DNA of 64,000 nt from Symbiodinium natans (GCA_905221605.1 CAJNDS010002512.1:254360-318359); one strand, 5' to 3'; counted from the stretch's first letter, positions 1 through 12,095 are shown. The notes: a model not told the origin generated them from the sequence alone. Translations and numbers: made by a program.

Positions 1-3000
1 CAGCACAGGAGGTTGGCATGCGATCATCCTAGGTCGGTGGGCACAAGGTGGACTACCGTTGCTTGGCGGGCAAGTCAACAGGTCCTCGTAAAGGTCACCA
101 GGGGAGGAGGCATTGCCTGCCTTTGGGGGCAAGGGCAACAGCGAAGTTCTCGTTGACACCACGTGCAGCAAGTGTCACGTTGGTGGGACAAAGGGAGGCT
201 TAAAGTAACACTGCCCCGATGAAGGTGAGCCCACCATATGGGTACTTGTTAGGGGCGCAACCGACTACGGCTTCAGACCATGTTGCTCTAGAGTTGAAGC
301 ACAAGCAAACGTAGTCGTAACATTATAGGAAATATGTTCAGCTGCATTCATTGCGCCGCTTGCGGAAAGGCTGTTTGTGTTTTTTTTTGCAGTGTGCCTT
401 GATAGGATAATGTGCCTGTCGAGGGCTTCTGGGGCACGCGGCCTGACCGTGGCATGTTATGCTTCTGTGAATCGGTTGTCCGAACAAGCCTGACAGCAAG
501 GCTTGGGTGGAATTCTGGTTGAGATTCCACTGTGGTGCTTTCTGCACTACACCTTCGGCCACTGAGCTACAGACAGGCAACGACATGTAAAATCAAATCT
601 AAGCCCCTGTGCGCCGAGAGAAGTCGGGGCGCCGTCTAAGGCCCTTCCACATTCTGCTACTTGTGCTGCGGCTGCAGTTGTAGGAGGGGGGATGTGATTC
701 CAGCGTTTGCTAAGCATTGTCAAGAGATCAGAACGTCTCAAATCCACACGCCCCAACAGTGACGTGACAGGATTCAGACTTTTATGAGAAGACGGGTGCT
801 GTGCTGTGTGATAATGGCCTGGTCGTATGCCGTTGAAGGCAAGTTTTTTTGGCAATCCCTTGAGAAGTCTGGAATCGTCCCTTGACAAGCTGCGGCGCTC
901 AGGTGCATGTACCTCACCGCGGGAGCCATCTTCGTTCCCTGCTCCCAGGTCGCCCATGTCATCCTTTACCCGAACTCCAACGCGTGCTCTGGAGAATATT
1001 GCTTGAGTGTGCGGCAGGAAAAAAATAGGCTTACCAATCTTGCGCTCCAGAGGCTTGAGGCTTGAGTGGTGGAACAGGCGTGCGCGATGTGGCCCGCATG
1101 TGCCCACGCGCCCCTTCACCCAGCTCAGCCAGGTCGTGTTGAGTTTGAAACGGGGCCCGCGGAGCTGCTCAGAGTTTCGGCAAGCTCGGGTCCAGGATGT
1201 CGCTCGTGACTTCCTCAGGTATGACTCGTGGGCCAAGATGCAGATCGCTGAGAGTGTAGACTTCGCGTCTGAGTCGGACTTCTGGTGCCTTGACGTGATA
1301 AGCCTTGGGGCCTTGGCTCAGGCTTGCAGAGTGGTAAGACTGCTCAGGGCCACCAACCCGGCTGTCCAGGTTCCACATGGCATTTGGACTCACCACCCAG
1401 ATCGAACACCACCTGTTCCCTGGGATCGGCTCCTCGTCCAACTGAGTGGGCTTCATGAGACTGCCGCGCGTATGGCGTTTTGCGATTCCGCGTTCTTTGT
1501 TTGTGATGGATTAGATTTTTCCCGCACTTGTCACATGTGGGACCCCTACATCTAGACTTGTCTTCTCAAATCCCCATGATGCACGAGAGCCGGTTCAGGA
1601 ACTGTTTCGATGGAAAACTGGAAAACCTCCCGAAAACCTCCTCCTCCTCCAGGGTCTCTTCCGGGAATTCAGTCCGGCCCCTTGTGCCAACCTGTTATGC
1701 CTAAGCCGGCGGTGGTTTCGATGTCACGTCTTGTCTAGAAGGCCCAAAGGGCTGGCATCATCTGGCATCAACACCCAGTCGATTCTTGCTACAAGCAGCC
1801 ACCCTGTTGATAAGATTGTTGCCCCGGAATCTCGATTTAAGGGTGTGGGTGCCTGGTGCCATATAGGCACCAGGCATAGTTGACAAGCGCTGCGAAGATG
1901 TCCCAAAGCCGCTGGTGCTGGGATACATGGGTCCACCCGATGGCAGATTCCAAGGCATTAGCATTTCATTCCAAGGCATTATCGTTTCTCCTTTTTTGCC
2001 ATCCTTAGCGGAGGTTCATTGTCTCAGAGGCTCTGAGAAAACAACCCAGAGCTCAATTGCCAAGCTGTCCCGATTGATCAGGTCATCATTGCTACGACAC
2101 CATCCGCCACATCACACGCGATGTCTGCAAGAAGCACGGTGTGTGCCGAAGCAAAAGCAAGCCTCAAATGTTCCGGCAGAGTGTGTGTGCGGAGGATTGC
2201 CATTCCAAGTTGCCGAACATCCAAGGCACCATCAGGATGTCTCTGCATCTACAGCCTTCAGGCACGTATCCATTGGTGTTGTTTGCGATGCATTATAGCG
2301 CTTTCAGCATTGCTGGCGATTGAAAGAGGGTTAGCAAAGAGGATCAGTGCTACTGGCTATCGGCATCGCTCTAAGCTATAGCTCCCCGTGCAGCGCGCTG
2401 TGGAAGCGTCTCGTGGCTGCTGCTCCGGCTGCGCTGCTGGCGTGAGGAGGCAGGACGTTGGAAGTCGGGGCGTGTTTTTGTGGCCACTGGCAACGCCTGT
2501 CTGGTAGACGCATTTGGCCAGGCCGAGGAGCTGAGTTGAGACGAGGGAAGGATTTTGTTGGACATTCTGTCCGAGCACTCCAGGCACATCCCCGGTAGAA
2601 TCCCAGACTCGGAGTTTGTCTAGTCCTGCGTGTTTCTCCTTGGGCCCTTTTTTAACAGGGGACCGAACCTCAAATTCAGATTTTCTGTTAAGCTTTGCCT
2701 CGGCAATTTTTGACAGCATGCTATGAGGCACGGCAGCGAAATACTTTGCAAAGCTGTGCGCTTTTGAGCGGCGCTGGCACCAGAGTCAAAGGCTCTGGCT
2801 CACTGCCGCCCAGATATCCATGTTGCAGCGGGCAGATCCATAGCTCATGATATTGAATGCGTTGCCTTGCTGGTTTGCTCTGCCAGTTTTGCTTTCATTC
2901 CATTCTTACTCCTCTTGTGGGTGGATGTTGTCGGCAACCTGGAGATGGGCCAGGCTGCTGCAGGCGGAAATCAGGCCATCGTTGGGGGCAACAGAGGAAT

Positions 3001-4598
3001 GGAGTGGGGCGCTCCGCCGCAGCAGCCGAATAAGTATCAATCAATCATCTTGCAGGCTACATTGGAGCTCTGGCTGGTCGCAAAGCAAATTTGCACATGG
3101 CATTCGTCGAAGGTCTCGGAAGAACTGCCAGCTGGAGAGGGCTGCTAGCCGTCTCCGTGCCTGGTGTTGATCTTATTGCTAAGCTACCTTGGAACGACCA
3201 TACTGTAGCTACATCCTCTTGGACTTCATGGCTAACCTAATGGCTAACCTACTGGAAGGCCAGTCAGGCACGAATTTTCCTGCCCACTTGCTTGGGCGCC
3301 AATAAGGGTTCCATTTGTACATGGTGCTGAATGCAGCACGCCGCATGTTGGAGATCTTCCTTGGTGCTTCTGGCTCGATATCTAGAATCTGCTCTTCCGA
3401 AGATGGCTCCTCAAAAGAAAGCAATCTCTCTGGTGGGGAGATCTCTCCAATGCTATTCCAACTTTGTTCAAGCTCTGCCTGCTGCCAAGAGCCTCCAGTT
3501 TCAAGCAGAGCTCGGGAACATGTCGCACTCTAGCACCTAGTACCCCAAATCCAAGCTGAGACTGAGAAGATGCAATTGCTTAGTGCGAGATGTCTTCCCA
3601 ACCTGAAAGTCAATTCTCTCATGGACCCGCCTGTCATCTCTTGGGAGGTGAGATCCAGCTGCTTTCGTCCGCGACACCACATGCCGCACATGTTACAGCA
3701 GTCGCGAGCAAAATCTACATTGTGAGCTTGTTGCTTTAGAGGCTCGAGCGATTGCCTGCACATGTCAAAGAGCGAGGCACGAGCATTTTGGCTCTGTCTG
3801 AATGGCTTCTTTTTGACTCCGACCATCTGCTTGGGTGGGCGCAGGGTGGTTCCCCCTCTGTTTCCCACTACCTCCTCCAATCTCCTCCCCCTCCTTCCAT
3901 TTCCTCGCAACCCCTTTTCCTCTGCCCCTCCTGCTTTCGTAGGCCAGGTCCCCGCTTCACATTTCTGGGTCTGTTCAACTCCTATATTGCGATGTTTGTC
4001 CCCGGCCCCCCTTTTTGCAAAGTCTCGACCCCAAGCTGTGCTCCGCAGTGTCACCAGCTGCAACCTGCTCATTGCGAGGTGCCCTCTACGGCCTGTCTCA
4101 ACAGACCAAGACCTGCCAAGCATGTGACAACTCGACAGATGGCGGGAGTACATGTGCTCAGCAAATTCTTGTCCGCCAAGGAAGGGGGCCCCGATGGAAG
4201 AGACTTGCCTTTATTGGCCATGTGACTCTCTGACTTCGGGTCTTGGGGTAGTGTGGGGCAGTGTGCGGCAGTGTGGGGCAGTGCCCCTGAACCACCATCA
4301 ACCTCATCAACCACCGTCAGGTCTCCTCAAACCGCCCGACGCCACCACCTCGGGCGGCCGCGGCGCGGAGTGGCGTGAAGGTCAGAGGAGTGTAAGGGGC
4401 AGGGGAACCAAGGCAGCGGACGCGCGAAGGAGCGCAGGAAACGCCACGCTACGCATCAATCGAGATTGGCAAGAGAAAACGAAGTCGAGTAATGAGAGGG
4501 AGAGGTACTCGGGCCGCGAAGAAGGGTCGATGTTTCAGGGAGTTTCGAGGGCCTCTTCCGGCTTTGACATGCAACAGCTTGTGTTGCAGTTGGCCTCC
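1..4598. other. Intergenic or intronic DNA without a convincing gene
   Basis: I see no recognisable protein domain on either strand. Open frames here (for example 1007-1555 plus and 547-1236 minus) have no motif, no matching splice neighbours and the scattered Cys/Arg/Ser-rich composition expected of GC-rich noncoding DNA. The stretch 3860-3950 is pyrimidine-rich (runs of CCTCC). The interval 4240-4280 carries a short imperfect tandem repeat of GTGTGGGGCA/GTGTGCGGCA. An unrecognised 5' exon of the RRP36-like gene could lie in the last few hundred bases. Confidence 0.5.
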
Positions 4599-6567
4599 AT
4601 GCGCCCGCGAGACCCTCGCCTCCTGGATGCTGTTATGAGGGGGCTTTGTGCTGCGAGACTCTGTCCAGTTTGGAAAGGATTCTTATTTTTCGGCCAGTTG
4701 AGGCTTTGAGGATTCCAGCGGCACCTTCGACGTGGATGGATTTGGGAGCCTTGGCTGCGAACACTCTGGTCATCTCTGGTCCACCATGGGAGTTGGTTTT
4801 TGTTCGTTTTCTCTGCCTGCTTCCTGCCGCCTGAGGAAGGCATACTCCTTTCTGGAAGAGAGCGCTGGCTGCAGTTATCAACTTTCAGTGTTACATGCCA
4901 TGACCAAATTAAGCCACAGATGTCAAGATATCCCTCCTTGTCCTTGTCGTGCTGCAATGGTGCCCGCGGCTAGTGAGTTCAGTACCCTCAGGTACCGGGC
5001 AGAAGAGCTCGAAAAACTGAAAGAAGCCCAGCACAAGTTGCAAGAGTTGCGCCGGAAGCGGCCGAAGGATGGGGCACTTAGCTGTTTAGGCGCCTCCTGA
5101 TCACATGCTTGTCCTGTGCTTCGGTTGTCTGACACACAAGCAAGACAGGCGGAATCACTCACAAATCCTTCCAAAAAATCGATTGACCTAGAGCAATCAA
5201 GCAGAAAATCAGCATCTTAACGGCAGTTAGCTGCAGCTTAGCTGCGATCAGACAGCACAGCTTAGTCAGGTGTCGCCGTAAGTTCTGAGCTTGTTTTTAA
5301 TGGGACTGCAAGCCTGTGTAATGGAAGATCTGAATCAATGAAAAGTGTTGACACGACGACTCATTTGTCAGAACGGATGGGGAAGTATTGGCCCGACTGA
5401 AGCCAGCTACGCTGGCCAGGAGCAGATGGCTAGAAAATCACGCTGACAAAGTGTGCAGTTTTCCATTCGCAGCCAAGCCGACCAGGATTCGACACTGGAG
5501 GTGCAGGAAGAAGAGGTCACATCAGAGAAGCTTGGGCTGTTTGGTCGTGTGAGCTGCCGGTTGAGGCATGATGTCACGGCACATGAGATGAAATGGCTCG
5601 CCATCTAGCCTCCGAGGATAAAGCGCAGAGTTCAGCAGGACAAGCAAAGGCCACGCCTCGGTTTGGTTTGCCCAGCCTAAACCCTAAACCCTAAACCCCT
5701 AAACCCTAAACCCTAAAAAAGACCCTAAACCCAAAACCACCCTAAACCCTAAACCCTAAACCCTTTTTGAGAGTCGCAAAAGTCCCGTGTTGTGGAGCCA
5801 GGAGACACATAGGTCGCCTCCAGGATGCTGAGCGGACTCTCAAGGGACAAGAGCGGCAGAAGGTGAAGGAGACGGGCAAGGCACTCCTTACAGGGTTTAG
5901 GGTTTAGGGGGGTTTAGGGTTTAGGGTTTAGGGTTTAGGGTTGGCTTACTGACGGGTCTGTTTGCCCCCACCAGGAACTCCTAGGGCGGGGGCCGCAACC
6001 AGTCTTGGTGTGAGGTGCCGTACTTTCACCGGAAGAAAGCAGCGCGAAAGTTGCTGATCGAGAAGAAGAAGGAGGCTTGCAATGACTTTTTGTGGGGGTC
6101 GTGAAAAATCGTTCAGGCTACGGAGTAGACTCAAGAATGTTGCTGTTGACATGTAAGCTGTACTGTGCAGTTTTCGCCTTGAGGAGAAGAAGGAGCAACA
6201 TGGCAGAAACAAAGCGGAGGCCCGCTTAGTCTCCATTTGCGGCACATCGGTTTAAGTCAGGCCGGGTTCATTTAGAGGCTTGGAGGCTTGTAGTTGCCGG
6301 TGTCACGGGATGGAATTGGAACCAGCCAGACGCGTGGCATGGAACTCTTGGGAGGTTTCCTATAAGGCTTTGCTGCAGCCGTGCAATTCAGATTGTGGTA
6401 TCATCAGGTATCTTGACTTGGGCCAGAACCCATACATGCTCAGGAGAACCTTGCGAAAAATCTTTGAACGATCGGTCTCAGTGGTAAGCAAGCTCATTGT
6501 GCAGGAGCGTCGGGAGAAGAAGCTCGCCGCGCGCGAGAAGAAGAAGATTCCAACACGACGCATGTGA
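4599..6567 (+). CDS. RRP36: RRP36-like ribosomal RNA processing protein, multi-exon
   Basis: RRP36 is a nucleolar factor of the small-subunit processome, needed for early 18S pre-rRNA cleavage. Exon-sized pieces in order match the family. About 4599-4634 gives MRPRDPRLLDAV (family RDPRF motif). 4719-4745 gives GTFDVDGFG and 4836-4868 gives KAYSFLEESA (family Y-x-FLEE). 4992-5083 gives YRAEELEKLKEAQ. 5824-5880 gives DAERTLKGQERQKVKETGK. About 6015-6090 gives VPYFHRKKAARKLL (family GK-x-PYFLKKSE-x-RKL). 6505-6567 gives the basic tail KLAAREKKKIPTRRM and a TGA stop. The 5824-5880 exon ends at a GC donor, which places GK directly before VPYF. One middle exon is uncertain (perhaps 5553-5590). The N-terminus is not located: the ATG at 4599 may be internal. 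Introns hold telomere-like arrays in opposite orientations. The family call rests on the order of several short motifs. Confidence 0.72.
5676..5763 (+). repeat. Telomere-like CCCTAAA array in RRP36 intron
   Basis: About twelve copies of CCCTAAA, some with an extra C or interrupted (AAAAAAGACCC, AAAACCACCC). The array ends about 60 bases before the exon at 5824. It is opposite in orientation to the array at 5893. Confidence 0.95.
5893..5942 (+). repeat. Telomere-like TTTAGGG array in RRP36 intron
   Basis: Seven near-perfect GGGTTTA units begin 12 bases after the GC donor of the exon 5824-5880. One unit is expanded to GGGGGG. The array lies in the 5' part of the intron. Confidence 0.95.
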
Positions 6568-8145
6568 GACTCATGTGAGCTGCTACCGCATCTGTGCGTT
6601 CCCCGAGCATGCGACCACCCACAAACTCTGGGTAACGCTGTCTCGACGGTGGGATGCAGCGACGCTATTCTGAGCACAAAGGCCGAGGCAGGCTGCTTTG
6701 CGTGCTTTCTCGCCGCAGACGTCCACTTCGGGACAACGGTGCAGGTCACAATATGAGTATTTGGTCATCTGCTCGGCAGAGACCAGAGTTTAACAAGAAC
6801 GGACTACCGCTCACTCTTGGCCAGCTTGGTGACGGCTGGTCTTGTAATCGCCCACAGCTTGCTTGAAAATAGTGCGTCAGCCTGTGCCGAGTTGTGAGGT
6901 TGCAAGTCCACTACTGGCCTCAGCACTTCCCACGAGGTTGACGGTGCCGGCGCGGCGGCCGAGGCACGCATCGAGATTCCCAATTCCTGGAGCGATGCAA
7001 GGTTGCAGGAGGTACCAGTAGCATGGCTTGGCAAGTTTTCCCTCAACAAAGCTAAAGATCTGTTTTTTTTTGGGATCGGGGGTGGAGGGCTGAGTCTACG
7101 ACCCTCAGGACCGAAGCCTAGGCAGACGAATTGCTCCCGAAGCTTTCCTAGTTTCCTCCCTTGACTGGAGGCCTGAAGTTTTCCTTCTTTCCTGAATCGC
7201 AGGCCCTTGGGAAGCCTTTCGCCTTGAACCGTTTCTGGCCCTTCTGGCCTCTTCAAAGGCCTTGACATCACAGTGGGTACTTGAACCAGGGGTGACCATC
7301 CATCGCAACATTTGTTTGGGGCCTCATTTCGTACCATGGCCACTTCAAATGCGTCTTGGAAGCTAAGGCCGCGCTTCTTCGAAGCGTGAAGCCTTTAGAA
7401 TCCTTTAGGCCAGGCCTGAAACTTTCTTAGTTTGAAGTTGAAGCCAGAAAATGGAAATACCTACCTGAAGATTGCATCTCAGTGAACAGAGTTGCACCGA
7501 GTGTTTTTTCCTCCATCAACTAATCCGGGTGCATCACTATGTTGCGCAAGCACGTGTTGGAAAGGCTCTTGCGCTTGTTGAGCTTCTGGCAGTCTTTGCA
7601 CAGAAGTTAGAATAGATAGAATTGAGACAGACAGACGTATTTGTGCACGTGTGGGTTGCTGAAAGATGCGCCCCCCCCCCCCCCCCCCAGCATTAACCAC
7701 CGCAATTCTCAGTAGTTCTGGGATCGGCTTTGGGTGGGGATCTGACCGAAAACTTAAACATAGCAGCTGCGTCATACATAAAGACTGCTCCCCCCCCCCC
7801 AAAAAAAAAAAAAAAACAATCAACAAGTGCCCCCCAGAATGACTGCAGAATGACTGCAGAATGCCTGCAGAATGCCTGCAGAATGACTGCAGAGTGATTG
7901 CAATCTATTGGAAGGCAGCGCGGCGAAGCTTTGTAGTTGTCGTTGCGATCTCAGCACTGTCCGAACAGACGCGGCGTTGAATGTGGATTACAGGCTTGAA
8001 GTTATGAGGTGCACAAGCTTACGCCCAAGCAGGCACTAAGAATGTGGGGTGATCATGGTTCAGGGCTTGCTAGATCTTGCTCGGAGGGAAGGATCTCGAG
8101 TTCCCCACCGTAGCTGTTACAGGCACAAATACGCGAAAGCGTGCA
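6568..8145. other. Intergenic region between RRP36-like and MHYT genes
   Basis: No gene is supported. The minus-strand open frame 6804-7343 is Arg/Lys/Pro-rich without motifs. Homopolymer runs stand out: C18 at 7671-7688, and C10 followed by A16 at about 7791-7816. A short tandem array (7836-7901) follows. The promoter of the downstream gene should lie here, but no TATA-like box can be singled out, and dinoflagellate promoters usually lack one. Confidence 0.5.
7836..7901 (+). repeat. 11-bp tandem repeat, six copies
   Basis: The unit AGAATGACTGC is repeated six times with variants GCC and GTGATT in copies 3, 4 and 6. It lies about 240 bases upstream of the first ATG of the MHYT gene. Confidence 0.92.
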
Positions 8146-10383
8146 ATGCTTGTACCAGCAGATGTGGTGTCTTCTCCTTTCCTCCTTTCGTTGCCTTCGA
8201 GTCGCTGTGGCTGTCATTGCGAGACCAACTCCCGCGAACGAAGGTTGTGGCAGGAGCTGCCGAACGGCTACGTTGAGGGGGAAGTGGTGCACATGCATTT
8301 CGATGGTATGCTGGTGTTCTTATCGGTCTTGGTCTCGGCGGCAGGTGCGTTTGCATCGTTAACAACCTCCGCATACATGCGCTTGGTTAGAGACACGAAG
8401 TGGTACTACATTCTGCTCCTTCAGTGCGGTCTTGGGCTGGGAGTCTCCACAGTCTGGGCGATGCACTTCGTGGCTATGCGCAGTGTTCACCTCGGGGGTG
8501 GGTCAGAGTCTGATGGCGCACACCGACTTCAGATGGGCTTCGATCAAGTATTCACCTTCTTGTCCGCGTTGGTTGCCTGGATTCTCTCAACGTTGGCAGT
8601 GCACATTGCCTTGAGTGCATCCCACAAAGGTCCCCGGCTCGGGCTTTCGTCTGTCATACTGGCTGCGGGCATCTTCTCCCTGCACTATATGGGCATGCTT
8701 GCCGAAAGGGGACCGTTCATCATCCACTACAACGTAGAGATGGTACTTCTGAGTCTTGTAGTGTCCGTCGCGTGTTCTGTGGGAATCATGGCTCTTGTCC
8801 AGCGCCTTCCTAATTCCACGACATGGCGCATTGCTGGTGCTTGGCTGGTGTCTGCTCTTGCCTGCAGCATCCACTACCTAGCCCTTCTAGCACTGACGCA
8901 CAAGGCGCATCCCTCTGGGTGGACATGGGGCATCATCTGGGAGCCGGTAGAGGTTCGCGCCGAGGTACCCGTCATTGTGTCCCTCGTGCTGGATGTGCTC
9001 CTTATGACGGGCAACGCTTTCTACTTGGAGGTCATCCAGGTCAGAGACAAAGTCGCCATGGAGAAGGAGCTTGAGCACAGCAGCTTCGTGTCAGAAACGA
9101 AGCGGCTCATGAAGCGATGCAGGCAGATGCAGTTCCCCATGGCTGTCCTGCGGGCCAATGACTTTATGAAGTTGGGCAAGATTGCGCAGCATGAGTGGCT
9201 TCGGGATAGAAAGCTCCTGATCATGCTGGACACACCTGCAGGAGCTGCCAAGCTACGCAGGAAGGGCTGCATCATCTTCTTTTCGCATCAGTGGCTCTCC
9301 ACCGACTTGCCCGATCCGGCTGGGCAGCAGTTTGGAGACATGACCAAGGCGATCCAGGAGATGGCGAACTCCCAGCGCTTGAGAACAGAAAGTATCTTTG
9401 TGTGGGTGGATTACTCCTGCATCCCGCAGCGTTCCGCAGAGCAGCAGCAGTTGGCGGTGAACTCCTTACCGGCCTATGTGGCCGCGTGCTCTGAGTTTGT
9501 CGTCATCGCTCCGCAGGTGCTGCATGCTAACACCAAGGCCCCCTGTAACTTTACAAGCTATGCAGGCCGCTTCTGGTGCCGCTTGGAAGTCTTTTGTGCT
9601 CTCATGTCTGCAATGGCGCAGGAGCACACGGGCCGCAATAACATGCTTATGACAAGCAGGGTGAGCATGGCGAGCAGCGTGGGCTCCATCGGCTCGACAA
9701 TCAACGAAGACTCACCAGACGAATTTTTTACATGCGTAGGACGCTGTGAGTCAGACATGTCGCAAGAGGAGGACTCTGTAAAGCAGCGCATGTACGTAGT
9801 GTGCGAGGGCAAGCTCCAGCCTTTACTTTTTCTTGGACCCCACGGCTTGAAGGAAGACTTTGCAGATTTGCTGGACGTGTACGGAGGAAGCCTTGATTGC
9901 TGCAAAAGGGGCCACAAGACGGCATCGGGAGAAGAGACTATCTGCGACAAGGCCAGAGTCGTGGAAACTTTGACGGGGCTGTATGGTACCATGGTGGTGC
10001 AGCTCTTGAGGTTGCGCAAGGAGAGTGAAGGAGGGCTTCTCCGACAGGGCCTTGTGCAGCTGGGAGACATGTTGATCCAGCAGCGTGATGCCTTGTTCCC
10101 GGCCGAGTACTTCAGTACACGCATACAAGCCGTGCATGAGTGTTTGAGCCAGGAGTATTTAAGACAGAAGTCGAAGACACGCGAGGTCCCGATCAATCGG
10201 CCTGAAGGCATGACTGGCTCATTGACTCTGACAGATGTTGATACGCTGTTGTTGGAGCTTGGTGCTGCGATTGTTTCTGAGGACTCTTCCATCTCTCTCT
10301 CTGACACAGACATGAGCACCTTTGGCATAGGCCCTCGGAGAAGTGATACAGAGGATCCGCAGGAGCTCTGGGTTTCAATGTAG
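8146..10383 (+). CDS. MHYT-domain membrane sensor fused to TIR-like domain
   Basis: A single uninterrupted frame, 745 residues from the ATG at 8146. A later ATG at 8293 starts just before the first membrane helix, and the in-frame stop is at 8071, so the start is undecided. Residues about 55-300 form seven hydrophobic helices with the three signatures of the MHYT family: WAMHFVAM (about 104-111), LHYMGM (about 179-184) and IHYLAL (about 242-247). In bacteria MHYT domains are proposed metal-binding sensors of O2, CO or NO at the inner membrane. A charged linker follows. Residues about 373-485 read FFSHQW, WVDYSCIPQ, SLPAYVAACS and RFWCRLE, in the order of TIR strands A and B and the helix carrying the catalytic Glu (here Glu 481). 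The remaining 260 residues are Ser/acidic-rich, then helical. The MHYT call is strong. The TIR-like call is inference by motif order. Signalling output, NADase activity and ligand are unknown. Confidence 0.85.
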   Translation: MLVPADVVSSPFLLSLPSSRCGCHCETNSRERRLWQELPNGYVEGEVVHMHFDGMLVFLSVLVSAAGAFASLTTSAYMRLVRDTKWYYILLLQCGLGLGVSTVWAMHFVAMRSVHLGGGSESDGAHRLQMGFDQVFTFLSALVAWILSTLAVHIALSASHKGPRLGLSSVILAAGIFSLHYMGMLAERGPFIIHYNVEMVLLSLVVSVACSVGIMALVQRLPNSTTWRIAGAWLVSALACSIHYLALLALTHKAHPSGWTWGIIWEPVEVRAEVPVIVSLVLDVLLMTGNAFYLEVIQVRDKVAMEKELEHSSFVSETKRLMKRCRQMQFPMAVLRANDFMKLGKIAQHEWLRDRKLLIMLDTPAGAAKLRRKGCIIFFSHQWLSTDLPDPAGQQFGDMTKAIQEMANSQRLRTESIFVWVDYSCIPQRSAEQQQLAVNSLPAYVAACSEFVVIAPQVLHANTKAPCNFTSYAGRFWCRLEVFCALMSAMAQEHTGRNNMLMTSRVSMASSVGSIGSTINEDSPDEFFTCVGRCESDMSQEEDSVKQRMYVVCEGKLQPLLFLGPHGLKEDFADLLDVYGGSLDCCKRGHKTASGEETICDKARVVETLTGLYGTMVVQLLRLRKESEGGLLRQGLVQLGDMLIQQRDALFPAEYFSTRIQAVHECLSQEYLRQKSKTREVPINRPEGMTGSLTLTDVDTLLLELGAAIVSEDSSISLSDTDMSTFGIGPRRSDTEDPQELWVSM

Positions 10384-12095
10384 TTGTCACAGCTTTCTGC
10401 CGTGCTCTGCCTAAAGGGCAACCGGCGTTGTCGTTTCTCGCTTACGTGTCGAGTCCTCCGCCAAATTTGGGCCAATGCACACGCGAGGTTGTCTTTCAAC
10501 CCTACTTAGTGTTTCAAGTTGCAACCAGAAACGGTCGAGGATGTGTGAAAACATGAGCGGCGCTCATGCAAGCACCGTGAATACTTGCAGCAACTTGCAT
10601 TCATGAGGTGTCGCCCATGGCCCAGATCTGACCTGCATAAAGGGGCTCTGGAAGGGTTTCTGTTCGCCGCACGCAGCTTCAGCATCGTGTGTGGGCCGCC
10701 TGCAGAGGCAGCGCGCGCACCTCTGGCAGCAGAATTGGGTTCTTTAGGATGTGCCAAACCTGCACACTCCAAAACCGGGGTGAGGTCACGAGTTACGTTG
10801 TGTTCCTGCCGAGTGGTTCGTCTAGCTGTGTGGGTGGCAACAACACTCCAAAACTAAGACAAGACCGATGCCTCAATGATCGTCAGGAGTTGCATCGAAG
10901 TTGCGACCATACTCTGCCGCTTTATCTAGCCTGGTCAATACAGTAGGTGTCAACAGCTTACTCAGCTGCACTGGGCTTCAGCATCACTAGCGATACCTAG
11001 CGATCTCTGTTTCATCTCTTTCTTCGTGCGTAAGCGCCGCTCCGGCACCATGAGCAGCAAAATTGGGCCTCCAGAAGCGATAGATTGTACCTGATCTTTC
11101 ATGAACTACAGTGTTACGGGGCTTGTACCTGATCTTTCATGAACTACAGTGTTACGGGGCTTCTGAAGGATTCTGAAGGTCTGACATGCGACCTTGGTGG
11201 GGGGGGCTACCGAATCCTTGGCCATTCCAGATATGCCAGATATGTGTAGTTGGGGTTCGGGCGCTGCCTGCACATTTACGAGCGAAGAGTGCATTCTATG
11301 ATAAAAGCTCCAGTTGCCAGTGTTGAAGAAGAGAATCTACATGGTTTCCTTGAGTTGACAGTGAGTGCCTATCGGGCATAATGCATACATGGCAAGGAAG
11401 GTGGCGTAGAACTGGCTGCCCAGAACTCCTAGCCTGTCATTGTGGCCGCTTTGCAGTAGATGGCTGTGCTTAAGCTGTGCCTGCGTTTGGAGAAGCGGGC
11501 GCCCCTCGAAGAGCAATAGTTGTCCACCCCATATGGTACTTCATGCAGGCAGGAAGTTGCAAATAGGATGCTCCACTCAGGTAGCCTCGATGGGCGATAA
11601 GCCTGCCTGGGGTGAGGCCGCTTGTGTAAGTCAGCAACAGGATCTCAGGCTTGGGTATTGTGATACGGTATTGTGGCGGTTTCAAGGCATCACATGCGTA
11701 GCCGCTAGGATGTGTAGGGGTAACAGGTATCTCCATTAGCTCGGCAAATGAGTCCGCGCACCAGGAATATCCACAGCTTGAGCACGCATGTGGGGCAGGG
11801 TCGGACTTCTTTGTGCTTAATGACTTAGATGGATTTGGCCCTGCGCAAGCCTGAACCCTTGAGCGGTCAAGTTCAGCTTGATGTCCCAATGCCGCATGAA
11901 ATCTTGCAGGGAAAGTCTGAAGCGATCTTGAACCGTTGATTGCGCAAGTGAAGCTTGCTGCAACCGGACGAACCGAAACCTAGCCTGCCTGCCTGCCAAG
12001 TCTGCTTGTGCGTTATCCAAGGCTTTTCCTCTTTTCAGCAGCCAATACATTCGCAGAAGAATCGTAGAGAAACAACGGCTCTCGCCGTAAAGCAG
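10384..12095. other. Gene-poor region after the MHYT gene
   Basis: Nothing with a recognisable domain. Short frames at 10585-10857 (plus), 11440-11739 (plus) and 11470-11889 (minus) overlap each other and lack motifs. A perfect 38-bp tandem duplication sits at 11085. No polyadenylation signal is clear after the TAG at 10381. Confidence 0.5.
11085..11162 (+). repeat. 38-bp tandem duplication
   Basis: A 38-base unit beginning TTGTACCTGATC and ending TACGGGGC is present twice head to tail without a mismatch, pointing to a recent slippage or repair event. The next bases (TTCTGAAGGA, TTCTGAAGGT) form a smaller duplication. Confidence 0.93.

Noticed and set aside
3777-3792. GCATTTTGGCTC resembling the end of the dinoflagellate spliced leader
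   Set aside because: Only about 11 bases match, the rest of the 22-base leader is absent, and no gene follows.
9558-10499. 313-codon minus-strand frame opposite the MHYT gene
   Set aside because: A shadow frame of a strongly supported plus-strand gene; it has no motif of its own.
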